NCBI RefSeq assembly: GCF_001640805.2
Contig: NC_066845.1
Coordinates: 21,516,307-21,580,306, forward strand
Direction: 5' to 3'
From: Lates calcarifer
Taxonomy: Eukaryota; Chordata; Actinopteri; Centropomidae
Length of the DNA stretch: 64,000 nt
The notes beneath the pieces are model-generated. The model was given only the letters and a program-made list of their open reading frames with translations. It did no database searches and was not told the origin of the DNA. A program made the position numbers and the translations under genes. Within the stretch, counting starts at the first letter, position 1, and each line of letters starts with the position of its first letter. Below are positions 10,786 through 51,897 of the stretch, piece after piece.

Positions 10786-10870
10786 GTCAAGTCAGTTTTA
10801 TTTCTATAGTGCCACATCACAACAGAAGTTACCTCTAGGCTCGTTTCATATAGAACAAGTCTTGTCTGTT
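10786..10870 (-). repeat. L2-like LINE 3' tail
   Basis: TCAAGTCAGTTTTATTTCTATAGTG followed by CACATCACAACAGAAGTTA is the reverse complement of the LINE tail seen at 31250-31300. Only the last 85 bases or so are present. Confidence 0.7.
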
Positions 10871-11809
10871 TCCCACAGTCATTGTTCACCGTTTTGTTAT
10901 ATCACCTATCACCAGTAAGCACCTTATACAGGAACCATCAAATGGAACAGAAATACAAAGAATTAAAGCTGCTGACAAATGTGTCAGTGCAACAACAATT
11001 ACATTAGAAACCATTTTAGAAATCTGCACTCTGACACAGAGTTACAGGTACTGTGCACTTTCACCTCTGACGACTGTCTGCTCCACATCATACCCACAAA
11101 CTATGGTGTGTAAAAGTCAGTTTCACCCCCTGTAGTGTAAATGATGGTATATGATTCATACCTGATGATAGTGTGCCACACCTGAGGAATTTAGGAGCAG
11201 CATCAACTCTGTCTGTTAAGTAGATTTAAGAAGATTTCTTATAACGGCTGTGCCAACTATAATATTCCATGTTGTTAGATAAAACCTGAGAAACCCAAAG
11301 TTCTTGATGTGATGTTGATTTTACACATCACGGTCTGTTTGCCACTGTTACCACATATGTTGAGAAAGCACCATTAAGAAATATTATTTGTGTGTCCAGA
11401 TGGAGCTGTGTGAATTCTGACAAATGTCCTCAAATGATGCCATCTGAGTCAGCCTCTGTTGGGTCTGAAGTCTGTGGGTGTAGCGTTGGAAAAGAAGCAA
11501 GCTAACAGACCTCATCTCTACTTGAGGACAGAGTCGAGTCAAGTCAAACCACAACAGAAAAATCTCCAGCCAAGGTGCACTGTGGATGATGTGGGCACCT
11601 GATTTGAGGATTTTACCTCTGATTTCAACCACTAGCTGTGGAGGTGGTGTCCAGCTGTTGACGGCTTTGTCTGTACAACTGCTCTCATATCTAGAAACAG
11701 AAGAGGAGTTAGACAAAAAAAAAAAGCCTTAAAAATGCACATAACTGCTGCAAGAGAACTTAAGAATGGATGTCACCTGTGTAGTAATGGAAATGATGCT
11801 TCCTGATAA
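10871..11809. other. Intergenic, no recognisable feature
   Basis: No supported gene. A 110-codon minus frame at 11384-11716 shows no known motif. Confidence 0.4.
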
Positions 11810-11950
11810 TGTTGCCAAAAGGAAGCATAGATAGGGTGAAAAGTGTTGGTCCTAACACAGAACCCTGTGGAACGCCATGATTAACTTCTGTGTACATGGA
11901 GGAGTGTTTGTTAACATGAACAAACTGGACTCTATCTGATAAATATGACT
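11810..11950 (-). pseudogene. L2-like reverse transcriptase fragment, minus strand
   Basis: On the minus strand: [20 protein letters not shown], then [20 protein letters not shown]. This is the same RT block as at 7980-8138, in the opposite direction. It abuts a plus-strand LINE endonuclease fragment. Confidence 0.8.
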
Positions 11951-12800
11951 CTAATCAGAGAAATTAATTGTGGACTATTGAATATTAGATCACTCTCAAT
12001 CCCTGTCAATGACTTCTTAACTGATCATCACATTGATTTATGCAAACCTGGTTACAGCAAGAAAACTGCTCACTGCTCATATGAATCCTCACACCCCTTG
12101 AAGCAGAGGCCGAGGAGGCTTATCAATCAACCTCTCTTAGTTTTTCACACTGGGAAGCGGGAAAACTCAAAAACCAGTTCCACTTGTTACTGTCCATCAT
12201 CCACCTGCTCCTTACTCTGATTTTTTTGTCTGTATTCCTTGTTTCATCTGAGTCAGTGCTTATTAAAGATGAAACAGTTACAGTGGGAGATTTCAACATT
12301 CATGTAGATGTTGACTGCAACAGCTTTAGTTCTGCATTTCATTCCCTTTTAGACTCACACTTCTTAAAGTATAAAGAAACCCACTCACTGTTTTAAACAC
12401 ACCCCCAACATTGTTCTGACTTATTGCATCGAAAACTGATTATTAAATACTAATATTATAAAATAAAATAATATTTCCCCAAACCTCTCTTTTGTCTGAT
12501 CAGTTTGAGTAATGTTTGAGTTTACATTAATGGGAAAAAATTCCATGACAGGAGGTTTCTGAAAATTCTAAATTTAGGGAAATGATTTCATTGTTATTTA
12601 CTCCAGTGCCATATGTCAATACAATGGAGAACAGCTGTCTCAGCTTCCGCACAAGTTAATGGTCTTGTTGATAATATTGCAGCCTCATTACACACAGCAC
12701 TTGACACAGCAGTAGTGAATCAGAGGAGGCTAGCTCCATGGTACAATTCACAAATGTGTGCTTAAAAACAGATATCGCAAAAGCTGGAGAGGAAAAGGCA
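11951..12800 (+). pseudogene. L2-like LINE endonuclease fragment
   Basis: Plus-strand readings include CGLLNIRSLS then VNDFLTDHHIDL, the start of an apurinic-like endonuclease domain; VGDFNIHVDVD then FSSAFHSLLDS, the catalytic GDFN box; and near 12727 RLAPWYNSQ, the linker towards RT. Frames shift and stop repeatedly, so this is a decayed copy with internal deletions. Confidence 0.8.
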
Positions 12801-13604
12801 TTCCACCAATCCAGAAGAATGTAGCCTGGCCTGGAGGCTTTTTTAAACTAACATATTTTTTGAGATATGATGTGTAGTAGTTTTTATTCCATGAACTTCA
12901 GATCAGTCACCTCCTGTGGTTATCTCTTCCAAAGGTGATGCAATTTATTTCATCTCCTCCTTCTGACACTTTTTTACATATGGACACCAACACTATGGTT
13001 TTCATTTCCAAATAGAAAGTGTTCCAAGTGTAACTGGTAAAAGGCAAATGCCACTAGATCAGCCACTAACACTATTTTTATATTCTACTCTTTCAGTCAC
13101 TGACAGTTCATGCTGACCAAGGCAGTCAAAGTCAGCCCAAGTTGAAAACCAATGCAGCCATTTAATGTTCTGGGTTGATGCACAGGAAGAGTGGCATGGG
13201 TCCTCTAAACCCACAATGGGCCAATGGTGGACCATGACATCACTATTGGATCTGGGTCAAAGATCATTTGTAAAGAAGATGGTGCAGCAGGACACAGCAG
13301 CTCCTCTTGTTACTTAGTGAAGGACTGAATGGAGTAATACTGATTCAGTGCAGTCACAGGTTTATAGAATATTTTACAACCAGCTCAGACATGGATTAGC
13401 CAATCACAATCAAGGATCAAAACTATCCATTTTATAAATAGCTTTTTGTCTCCCTACCTCTCCCCCTCTGTTTTACCCTCTCTGGGTGACGAGCATCACT
13501 GTTGTACATGCTCCAGGCTGGAGCCTGTTGGAACAAGATATATTTCTTCCCCTTTCCAGAACCAAAATCATTGCTTTTGGAAACATTAACCATCACCATG
13601 TAAA
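12801..13604. other. Intergenic, probably decayed LINE interior
   Basis: Flanked on the left by endonuclease/linker remnants and on the right by the YADD box of the same LINE clade. I see no clear protein match within this stretch. Confidence 0.35.
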
Positions 13605-13722
13605 CTACCATGTATGCTGATGATATGCAACTGTACATCTTTGCTTACTCAAATGATCCCAATGCATTGCTTGCAAATCACAAATTTTGGGGTTCTTCCT
13701 CATTCAGATCTTAATTTTAACA
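13605..13722 (+). pseudogene. L2-like RT catalytic-box fragment
   Basis: Reads MYADDMQLYIFAYSNDPNA, the YADD box of L2-clade reverse transcriptase, then directly FGVLPHSDLNFN, which corresponds to the later LGVIFDQDMSFN motif. The intervening part of ORF2 is missing, so the copy carries an internal deletion. Confidence 0.75.
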
Positions 13723-13970
13723 AGAGGGGTAAGAAGGTTCTGGGTTCAAGCCCCTGTTTTCTGTGTGGAGTTTGCATGTTCTCCCTGTGTCCCTCCCACA
13801 GTCCAAAGACATGCAGGCTGAAGGTGTGAACGTGAGTGTCAATGGTTTTTTGTGTCTGTATGTCAGCTCCATGATAGATGGGGTGATCTGTCCAAGGTGT
13901 ACCCCGTCTCTCATCCAGTGTCAGCTGGTACTGGCTCCAGCCCCCTGCAACCCTGACAGATAAGCTGTAT
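13723..13970 (+). repeat. V-SINE (mermaid/DANA-type) copy
   Basis: Contains GGTTCTGGGTTCAAGCCCC (tRNA-like B box), TGTGTGGAGTTTGCATGTTC, TCCCACAGTCCAAAGACATG and the 3' part GTACCCCGTCTCTCATCCAG...CTGGCTCCAGCCCCCTGC. These blocks are typical of tRNA-derived V-SINEs that are abundant in teleosts (family knowledge). Related minus-strand copies lie in MEGF9 introns. Confidence 0.75.
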
Positions 13971-14530
13971 ATGTTACAGGGTTTGAGTGGACTGAACCCA
14001 GATGCTGAGTCAAACAATAACACCAGCAATAGCAGAGACAAATGACGTTTATTGCACTCAGCAGTAACGCAACAGGTGGATGGGGGAAAAGGGCAGAGGG
14101 GGAGAGTCCGGGGCAGACGGTCTGGTGGTGGAGCAGGGAGAGGGGGAAGTGTTCAGGGGCGCAGACATGGCTGGGGTTTCCACAGAAGTGGACAGCGGCA
14201 CCGACGGGAGACTAGGCAGAAGAGAGACAGGGTCACTTAACTAGCTCACTGGAGCACAGACCAAACAAAAGCTCAGAAACAACCACACAAGTTCAACTGA
14301 GAGGCCAGACGTTACCACAAAAGCTGACAGAACAAACTGGCGATGAGTGGCAGACAAACCAGGGTGGATGAATGAGCGAGGATGAGTTAGTAGATTGCAG
14401 CTGTGCTGGTGCCATGCCACACTCCTGTGGAGAGAGCACACACACCCACACACAGAGGGAGAGGGGATGACGGGACAGAGCCAAAACCAGGCGGGAACTG
14501 GGGAAGAGGAGGGGGACTGTAACAGTATAG
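13971..14530. repeat. Possible unnamed interspersed repeat
   Basis: The stretch runs from TTACAGGGTTTGAGTGG to GGGGACTGTAACAG. Phrases such as CAAACAATAACACCAGC and GACGTTTATTGCACTCAG look repeat-derived. No terminal repeats or coding domains could be established. Confidence 0.3.
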
Positions 14531-15159
14531 AAAACAGATGGATTTTAACAAGGTCATTAAAACATTCTTTTCAGAAATATTACCTAAGCAGACCTTTTTT
14601 AACTGAAAAATGCTGAAACATTCAGTCACTTTTTTGTTACTAGTTGTTCAGATTATAGTAATTTTTAGTTAGCTAAAAAGTCTAGCATTAAACCACTGCC
14701 AGCTGAAATGCTGCAGCAGTTTGTTTGTTTGTTTGTAGCATCTAGCTTTGGGGATGCCTCTCTGCTGTCCATTGTGAAGGTAGAGACAAAAATGGCAAGT
14801 CCTCAGTTGGTGCCTTTCAAAACCAATCATAAGACTCTTCCAAATATAAGGTATAGGTAAAAGAATACAAGCATGAAGGATGGAAATATAATACGGTAAA
14901 CAACAATACCAAAGCCTTGGTCACATTAGGACAGTGGTGGATGAAATAGTAGAAGTTGAAATACCACACAGGGAAAAGAATAAATGTAAATGTCCTGCAT
15001 TCAAAATGTTATTCAAGTAAAAGAAGTACATGAGGAAAATATACTGAAATGTACTGGGAGTAGAAAATAGCAACAGGAGAACATAGTATAATGCAGATTC
15101 CATGTAAAAATGTAAAGTGGTATCAATAATACAAAAGAGGATCAGCAGGAGGCCTGTCA
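14531..15159. other. Intergenic, no recognisable feature
   Basis: Nothing supported. Confidence 0.45.
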
Positions 15160-15385
15160 TCATGAATCAGACTCTACAGCTCCAGAGGCAGAAATGCCTG
15201 CAGAAAGAGACAGAAGAGGAGAGAGAGACAGAAGAGCACAAGACTATGAGAAAGGGAAGATATTGAGTTAGTAACATGTATTTATGGGATATGAATCCAT
15301 ACTGTGGAGAGAGAGAGAGAGAGGAGCTCAGTGCATCATGGAAAATCCCCCAGCAGTCTAGGCCTAAGTGTACTGTTGTCAATGG
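15160..15385 (-). repeat. L2-like LINE 3' UTR fragment
   Basis: The reverse complement of the region at about 30620-30830, including CTCCAGAGGCAGAAATGCC, GGGATATGAATCCATACTG and the (GA)n run at 15306-15324. Neither the coding part nor the terminal tail is present. Confidence 0.85.
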
Positions 15386-18300
15386 TTGAGCCAGAGCTCA
15401 CTCTAACTCTGTTGACTGTTATGTATATCCTGACACCTGTGAGTGCATTATCACTTTTACACCAGTAGCCATCATTAAGTTCTGTTCACCTGAGAAACTA
15501 ACGCTGACGGTCAGGTTAGAACTAAAGCTTTTTTGTGTGACATCTTTTTAAAGATGAAAACATGAAAACACACAGTACACAGTGGATGTGTAATGGTACA
15601 CAGAAGTCACACCACAGTTTGGACGTCACAGTTTGGTATGAGTTCTGTACAAAGGGAAAAAGCAACAAAAAACTCCAGATGCTGTTGTGGAAATTCCCAG
15701 AAACTGCATATGCAGTTTTTTTTTTTTTTTTTAAATCCATACACTCTACCCAGTTTTGTAACAGAGTTTACACAGTTTGGTCCCTCCTTACAAAACTACT
15801 GCTGCTACATATTATGTAGTCATGGCTCAGAATCAAATGAATTCTTCTGTAATACATCACATGGATGACTTCAGTGTAAAGAACAAGATACAGGAATCAT
15901 TACTGTCCTTTCTAGTGTGTCACACTGACAGTACAAACTTTAAACTTTAAAAAATAATTTATTAATACATTTACAGTGAATATACAGTTTTGCTGACATA
16001 TAGTTTTATATTTTTTCAGGAAACAACACATATTGCACATCTATTAAAAACATTACATCACTAATTAATGTAAAAATTCTTTATTCTTTATTCATCCCTT
16101 GAGGTCTTAAAGTGCAATACAAGTGACTGAGCTGAACAGACCTCTTGAAAAGAATGAACATCCTGAATATCATGAGGAACGCTCCTCCACTGTACCAAGA
16201 AGCTTAATGAGCAGCCAAGACAGACAGAGCAGAAGAAGAAAAAAAAAATTCCACAATGTGAATCACGTTGATGACTAAATGGTCATGGGTTTCCCACAGT
16301 CCACTCAGGAACTGTGAATGGCCAACAGGAAACCATACTATGACAACAGTATGACTATATATGGGTTGGTGACCCACAGTGATTACTGAGTATAATATCA
16401 ATGGCTGTCTCTCAGTGGGTGCTATTAAACACTATTAACCCCCCCCCTCGTAATCCAGGAATGGTTTTGTCAGCACAAGAGATAATAAATGTGAAAATAA
16501 AGAGAATAATTCTCCTGTTCCTCTGACTGAGGAAGTTTGGCTTTTGGGAACAAAAGGAACTGATAAGAGAAACATTTAGGACATTTTACTCCCCACTGAC
16601 AGAAAGAAACTGCTGAGTATTCTGTCATTCAAGGTTTTTTTTTTATTTATTAATTATTTCACAACATACACACAAACAAATGGTATGATCATTTCTTTCA
16701 AAGTAGGAAAAAGTCAATTTGCATAGCACCAACTCTGAGTACAAAGTGCCCAAGCAATGAATTAAATAATTCAATTTAAACAAAAAACACAAAACAAAAA
16801 CAACAAACCCACATCCTTAGCCTCGTTAAATATGTTTCTATAAGCACACATGTCCTACAGCACCTTACCAGAGAAAACCCTTTCCATATTTTTTTACCAG
16901 CTTACAATGAACCCCATGGTAAAAAGAAAAAAAAAAAAATCTAACTGATTCACACACAAATACACTGGAGTACTGGAGATACTTCCCACATTGCATGTCC
17001 TTTCATGTTTCCAGCACATTCTACTTTAATGGGTTACTTTCACAACAGGTGTAAAACAACATTGATGAAAGTGTCGAAAGTGAGCTGCAACATTTTCTAA
17101 CCCTAACCCTAACACATCTACACTGGTACTGGAGAGGAAAAAACCCTCAAACTTCAAAATGCACAAGAGGAGTAGAACTTCTGTGTTAAGCAATGATGAA
17201 AGTATTTCTGTACTTCTCATATTTATCACCTGATAAAACCATAACACAGGCAGACATAACACAGAAATGTTGCAGGAGTGTGTGGGTGTGGGCTGGGTTT
17301 ATGTGTGATAGTCTGCCAGTAACTCTGCACTGTTGATCACTCTTCAGACCTTCCTAGTGAAAGCCACTGAGCTGGCAACAGCAACACACTATAAGACATG
17401 TACAAATTAATGACACAGAGTGGTTCAGCCTTCTCTGGTATTACCAACCACACTTCACTATGATGAGCACTAAATAACCAATGCTGTCCCACAGTACTGA
17501 GTACATTCAAACACAACGTGTCTGTGGGACAAAATGTACATGGTACTATAGTAAAAACTTGTTTTAATACTAATGATACACGTGTTACACTGACCACTTT
17601 AGAATCTATAGCTTTACAGAAAATAATGGACGGGCTGATTGACAAAAATATATTTGCCTTTTCTTCCTCTGCTGACCTCTGTTATTTTCCCTTGCTCTAA
17701 TCTTTCCCTTCACTTCTGCTTTTCCACAAAATCAAAAGTCCTTTCCTTCACAAATTCATACGTCATAGTATCTGGCTTCTGTTTTACAGTTTCTCCTGTC
17801 TTGACAGGCCTGTGTTTAAGGATTATGCTTCCAAAGCCTTGTTTTTTTTCTGTGGATATTTATCCAGTTGACATCTATTTAACACGATGGTTCCTGAGTT
17901 GTTTTTAATCTCAGTGAAGGGTTTTTCCCACAGGGTTTATCAAACAAACTACTGAGTGCTATTTTAACTAACATTGAACAAGACAGGGCTCACCCTCAGG
18001 CTAACAGATTGTGTTAGTCTCTTAAAGGATAAAACTTTCATGGCAGCAAAAAATCGAGAGAAGAACAACAGTCTTTCGTCTTTAAAGCTGGGGGGAAAAC
18101 CCAAGGATGCTGATAAGACATCCTCCAAGACGAGACATTTAGAGCTCCACCAACAGCACAGAACTAACACTGGCAATTCATGCTCCTCAAAGAATGATCC
18201 TTCTGAACTTTCCCCACGTAAACAAGAAATATTCAAATCTAAGCCATAATATTTTAGGGAATGAAGCTTTTCTATTTTTTCTCGAGAATCATATTCAGTT

Positions 18301-18613
18301 GACAATAATATAAAACCTGTAAGAAGATGGAATTATTACAATTACACATATTAGGGATGTTCTTAGGAAAATATAGATGCCTTTTGTGATAGTATATGAA
18401 AGGGAAATGATTAAGGTTAAGCTTATAACTTCATTGAGATAAAGCAAACCTGCAGCTGAGCAGATATTAGTAGCTTCTTGCTGCTGCTGCATCATCATCA
18501 TCAGGGGATTCAGACTTTTCATGAGCTGTAATAGTAAGAGGAAACCATATCTACACTGGTTTCCTCCATTAGGTGTTCACAGAGTGGAGGGTGCAGGAAA
18601 CCTCCAGATGGAT
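15386..18613. other. Intergenic region downstream of TNFSF15
   Basis: No gene is supported. It includes a T-run at about 15716-15733 and a short TAACCC triplet at 17098-17112. The part nearest 18613 is presumably the 3' UTR of the minus-strand TNF ligand gene, but I could not place its polyadenylation site. Confidence 0.4.
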
Positions 18614-19056
18614 TTAGGTGACTCTGACTGTCTGACCAGATGACTGGGGCAGAAGCTCAGCACCAAAGAACACCAGGTATTGTTTGTTAACAATAAGTTC
18701 AGGGTGTGACGACTTAACTCGTAGTCTGCTGTTAGCCTCCAGGACAAACAAGCCGGATGTATAGAGGGATTTTCTCCAGGGCTTTAAACTGCAACTCACT
18801 GTGTCTTCTGATGACAGGAGACGCCTGTTGTCATTGTAACTGTTTGTGATATAAAACACCTCACTGATGAGTCGCTTAGTCGCTTCCGTACACGCATTCA
18901 CACTCTCGTAGGTGATCTGCAGGAAGACTCTGTAAATGCCTTTTCTGGGCACCATGAGGTTCCCACTGGAGTAGTTGAAGCCTCCATGACAGTGGATATT
19001 TCCAATCTCGCTCTCCCATTCAAGGAATTCTCCAGGAATCTGATTGGTACTTGGAG
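18614..19056 (-). CDS. tnfsf15: tnfsf15-like exon 4 (TNF-homology domain)
   Basis: Acceptor ...TTCTCCTCAG lies before 19056; the stop codon is at 18614-18616. It encodes residues 103-249, the whole receptor-binding jelly-roll domain. Confidence 0.88.
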
Positions 19057-20595
19057 CTGAGGAGAAGAGCGGGAGCAAGAATTTACTTCTCAATGCTTCT
19101 CTATCATTTCCACATTATATTTGTGTGTATGTCTGTGTATAATCAATACAGACTCTACAGTATAATTATATAGTTCAAAATACACTATATTATCATTTAT
19201 GTATTGTTGATATGTAATCATATATTTACCTGTTAGCATCACACTTGGATTGTCAAGGTGGTGATGTTGCTGCTGTGTGACGCAGATGTCTACAGGAGAG
19301 ATTCAGAGTGATGGTTCACACGCTGACCAGTGATTGCTTTTATAAAGCTGTAATGTCACGTGATGATCAGACCACATGCTTACCTGGTGAACGGCTGCCC
19401 GTCTGCTTCATGGGCTGTAAGGACACAAACACTGTCTTAGCAACATTTCTTGGAGCTCAGAGTAACGATACAAGAACTGAAGACAGCACAGAGAAACAAC
19501 TGAACAATGCCGAGTTTCACTTGAATAATTAGAAAATATAAACTGACCCCAGCTAATGCTATTTATAAAGAATATTGTAATATTTGAACATGTATGACCT
19601 GATGACAGTGCATTTAAATAACAATCTGTGTGACCACACCGCAGTGACAGAACAATGTTTATATATTATTATTATAGTACATAAGAATATTTATGAGAAT
19701 ATTTATGAGAATTTATGCTGCGGGTCAAAGGTACTGACTGACCCCTGTCACTGTTTCATCATGGGACGGTGTCTTGTTACTAGGCAACGAAACCAACAGA
19801 GATGACAAGATGGCTTCGTCCCGTCACCACATCCACCTGAAAAACTTAACGTTAAAACGCTTCAGAGAAAACAGTGGCGTCAACCTGTGGCTGGTTCACC
19901 GTGTTCTCTCTGAGCGGCTGATTCACAGTTATTAAAAAAAAAAAAAAAAGTCCATTTAAAGCGAACGTGACATTGAGTGGAGCTGATGAAGACAGAAAAG
20001 TGAACATGTGCTTCTGTTTGACGCGTGTGTGGTGAAGAAAAAGTGAAGTTTCTAAACCACGGATCATTACACCGAACTTCCGTTAACAGAGCATTTGATC
20101 CAACTCCTGCCTGACTTCAGCAAACACTGCGACAGGAAGTACACTTCGGCCTACTTAGAACGCTCCAAGAATCTGAATGTGTTCAGGTTTTCCTCTTGAT
20201 CGAACATATAAAACAGAACACACTGAAACACAACCGACACGCTGTGTGGTTGAATAAAGTTACAGAGCCGGACCGCCCGTGGTCCTGGACTGTAATCACC
20301 TTCAGACCGGTGCTGTTCTCGGCCACAGTAATAACAGTTACCTGAAGGAGCACAGAGTCGTCAGGTGTGTAAATGTTACCTGTGTGTCCGCTGCCTGCTG
20401 ACCTCGCCCGTTCAGAACGACCGTGAACAGCAGAGCCAGAGCCGCTGCAGCGGTGACGAGCAGCGCCACTAACAGAACCTGAGCCATCCGCTGGAACCGA
20501 GTCTCTCTCTGACGGAGAAGTTGGATCAAGGTGTTGTGTCGAAGTCCTGCCGCCTCCTCCCCGCCGCAGCAGCAGCAGCAGCCTTCTGCCTCCAT
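18614..20595 (-). CDS. tnfsf15: TNF superfamily ligand, TNFSF15 (TL1A)-like, complete, 4 exons
   Basis: Type II membrane cytokine that would bind a TNF-receptor-family protein (DR3 and decoy receptor in mammals). Joining 20380-20595, 19384-19414, 19230-19289 and 18614-19056 in reverse gives a 249-aa protein, against 251 in human TNFSF15, with GT-AG introns throughout. Residues 37-61 form the single membrane anchor; a Cys5 run lies at 6-10. The TNF-homology domain starts near 113 (FLEWESEIGN) and ends with LVFFGAELLP. Cys158 and Cys191 sit where TL1A has its disulphide pair, and N130-Y-S is a glycosylation sequon at the position of the NYT of TL1A. The four-exon layout with two tiny middle exons also fits TNFSF15. 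It lies just downstream of MEGF9 on the same strand. Another related TNF ligand (for example TNFSF8 or TNFSF14) is less likely. Confidence 0.82.
19230..19289 (-). CDS. tnfsf15: tnfsf15-like exon 3
   Basis: 60 bases, phase 1 on both sides, acceptor CTCTCCTGTAG and donor GTAAATA. Encodes a His/Gln-rich stalk segment (DICVTQQQHHHLDNPS). Confidence 0.75.
19384..19414 (-). CDS. tnfsf15: tnfsf15-like exon 2
   Basis: 31-base exon with acceptor GTCCTTACAG and donor GTAAGC. Encodes PMKQTGSRSP. It is required to restore phase between exons 1 and 3. Confidence 0.75.
20380..20595 (-). CDS. tnfsf15: tnfsf15-like exon 1 (cytoplasmic tail and membrane anchor)
   Basis: ATG at 20595, donor GTAACA after 20380; 72 codons, phase 0. 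Encodes a short cytoplasmic tail with five consecutive Cys, then the hydrophobic span VLLVALLVTAAAALALLFTV. Confidence 0.82.
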
Positions 20596-20916
20596 GCCGC
20601 TAGATTCCCATTCACAGATCAGTCATAGGCTCCCATCCAGCGGCTCCATTTATCAGCGCCGTGTCGCCCACGTTGAAAAACCGCTGGTAGGGAGTCTCGA
20701 TTCAACAGTTTCACTGAGTGCCAGGACTCAACCACCAACATCCTCTTTCGGAGGTTAGTTTGTCAGAGGCTACAAACGTTTCATCACTATAGTCCGCTAC
20801 AGGTCATGGACATGCACACCCCCAAACACCTGAAACAGGAATAGAAGCACACTTTTACCGGTCCATATCACAACATGACCCCCACCTGTCAGGGACAACC
20901 CCGTCACTGAGATTTA

Positions 20917-20963
<47 letters not shown>

Positions 20964-23687
20964 GTAATTAAACTGTATTAGTCTTGGTTGTTAATGAAGA
21001 CTGTAATCAGACAGTATAATGTCAGCCCCTGACCACAGAGCCACTTCCTTTTAATGAGGATTGTCTGGACATAAAAAACCCTAGAAACCTGGGGAAGAAC
21101 AGAGACCATGTTTCATTCCTCTGCAGCTGAAACAAGTCAGTACAAACACTAATGTCAGACTAACTTCAGCGTGAAACCACAGAGACAGCGACCTGGGCAG
21201 GTCAGCATAATAAACACACAGCAGCAGCAGCAGCAGTGTGTCAACAACATTTTCATCTGACTGATATTTCCAAAGAACAGCATGAAATATTGACATCAAA
21301 TGGCATCAAGTGAAGAAGCAGTGGTCACCAAATCTAAAATTTGACAACGTAGCAATAAATTAGCTGACGTCAACCACATCCTGTGTTAGGGTTTGAACCA
21401 CACCTCTTGACTCAAATCTTTCAAAACACCCCCCCCAACACCACACACCTACATACACACAGCAGATATAACAATATCTATGTCCAACTGCTGTATAGAA
21501 AGTTAAATAGTATCATCTTCGTACCTGGAAAAACTCAAGGCTTCTCTCACCACATCACTCACACAGTCGATCAAACCACCAACCAACCAATAAGTTAGAC
21601 CAGTCTGGAAACAGAAAGTGCTTGAGCATTAAAATACTAAATCCCTTCTGTCAGTATTTTAATAGCATGGCCACAACTGCAACAAGAGGCGTCCTTCAAA
21701 CTGTGGATGAAGCATCGTTCAATTGGATGACAGGCTGCGTCAGATGAGAAGGTGGAGGATTAGAATGACGAGGAGAGCCTGCAGCTGTGAAAGGAGGGGG
21801 GAGGTAATAGACAATGGTGCTCATGAGCGATGGTCAGGTCCTGGTCAGCTTGTAGCTGCCAATGCAAATATTATTCTGGTGAATAAAACAGGGTGTAAAC
21901 AGGAAATGTGGGGGATCTGCAGTGATAATTCATTCCTTTAAAGCCCCCCCGCTACTCAAAAGTGTCTCATACTTATTGTGGCTTCATTTTTAATCTCTGA
22001 GCTTCACTGTGCAGTTTGTTGTCACATATCTCAATGTGTATTCAAACATCTCTGGAGTGGATGTTCCAAATGTGGTAGTAACTTACATTACATTACACAG
22101 ATATGTGAGTGAGGCAAAGACAACAGTTAACCCCAATTTTATTAGAGAGTTGACCTCTGACGTTGGGTTATTATTTACATTGTTTCATTCTTTGTTCTAA
22201 GTTCAGGGTGGTGCTTTTTAGTCCTGCAGTCGCATACAGTTGATGGCAATGTCCACTGATAATAAGAAATAAAAATACAAAAAGCTGTGGGCTGACAGCA
22301 ACATCACACCCTCGAGAGAGTGAAAGGTTGGGAGCTTGTTGAGTGACAGTGTACACACAGTATTCTACCTGTACATTAATAGTGCTACTATTCACATTCA
22401 TCTGTACAGTAATCATATTTACAGTGATCACATTAGGGAAAGAGCCAGTACCTGAGGAGTTAGTTCCATAATTAGCTTTACTCATTCACCGTGGTAAAAA
22501 CAAACACACCCAACCAATGGTAACTGAAACACAGAAAACACAGGATCCATGTCTAAGATTAGGTGTGAAGCTTTGAAGTCTACTGATTTCACAACAGCTT
22601 ACTGTTGTAGCTGATGCAACTCAACCATATGAGATAACAAAGACCGGTAGACTGAGGACTTTTTACACTGTGCAGGCTGGTTTCACTCTGTAACAGCAGT
22701 ATCAACACTAGAACACTGTTTCTGTTCTAGAGATCTGATGATCCAATCATTTGAGACTGAGTCACAGAACCCAACCTCTTCATACCCCATGTGTGCATTT
22801 TTCAGATGGTTTGTTCGCAGATAAGATTAGGAGTAGATTACAGCAGTTTATGCAAGTCCTGCAGTAGTGACAAATGTGAGAGTTTATAAACGGTGGGTGT
22901 AGTATCTGTAAAAGAAACGCTCCTCTTAGATACATCAGGTGAGCTGGCACACTTTAACAAACAGGAAGCTATAAACAAAAGATGAGGTTGTTAAAATGCC
23001 TGTGCCAGCAGCCTTCATCTTCCCCATGACTCTCTCCAAAACACGTGAACTATACATGAGAACATACTGGCCAATTCAAATTACCATTCAACAGCAGATA
23101 AAACACCATGAATAAACACAATAAACACATCATACATGTGCAGCATTTCTCCCAAGACTGAAACGTCAACCAATAAATAAGAACAGAATAAAAATTCATT
23201 AAATAACAATCATTGTCTCAGTTTCAGATCACTGTTCCAAGTGATCCAGTTACAACTTAAACAGTCAAAAGTCCATTTTAAAAATATCTGAAATGCTAGG
23301 TTCCTGTAAGTTCTCTAACTGGTGTCAGGATCATTGTTTGAGTGAGCAGGTCTATGCTTTGCATTTGTCTCACACGATGCCAATTACCTAACTAATCTGC
23401 ACAACAGTGCCCTCTGCAGGCACAACTCAAACAAAACACTTTAGTCTTTGGATCCTTTTCACTGATCGCCCATTCCACACAAAATTATATCAAAAAGGGG
23501 AAATATTTCAAGTGGAAACTCTTTCATATCTTTGATCACATCGTCAGTTTGCCGAGTGTTATGAAGTGTCATTGCTGAGCAGGTTAACAACAAGCAGTCA
23601 TACAAGAAGGAGCTTTGGATTTGGTACTTTCCAGCAGCTTTGTGTCATCTGTAAATCTAGGTGTCCAGCTTGGGGGTGGATGGAGTG
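20596..23687. other. Intergenic between tnfsf15 and MEGF9 (with MEGF9 3' UTR)
   Basis: The left end holds the tnfsf15 promoter. The right end holds MEGF9 3' UTR of unknown length; a minus-strand AATAAA lies at 22138-22143. No other gene was recognised. Confidence 0.5.
20919..20959. repeat. (AC)n microsatellite
   Basis: About twenty uninterrupted AC units, roughly 330 bases upstream of the tnfsf15 start. Confidence 0.95.

Positions 23688-51897
<28,210 letters not shown>

Noticed and set aside
17098..17112. TAACCC repeats resembling a telomere
   Set aside because: Only about two and a half units occur, which is within chance for interstitial sequence; no longer array.
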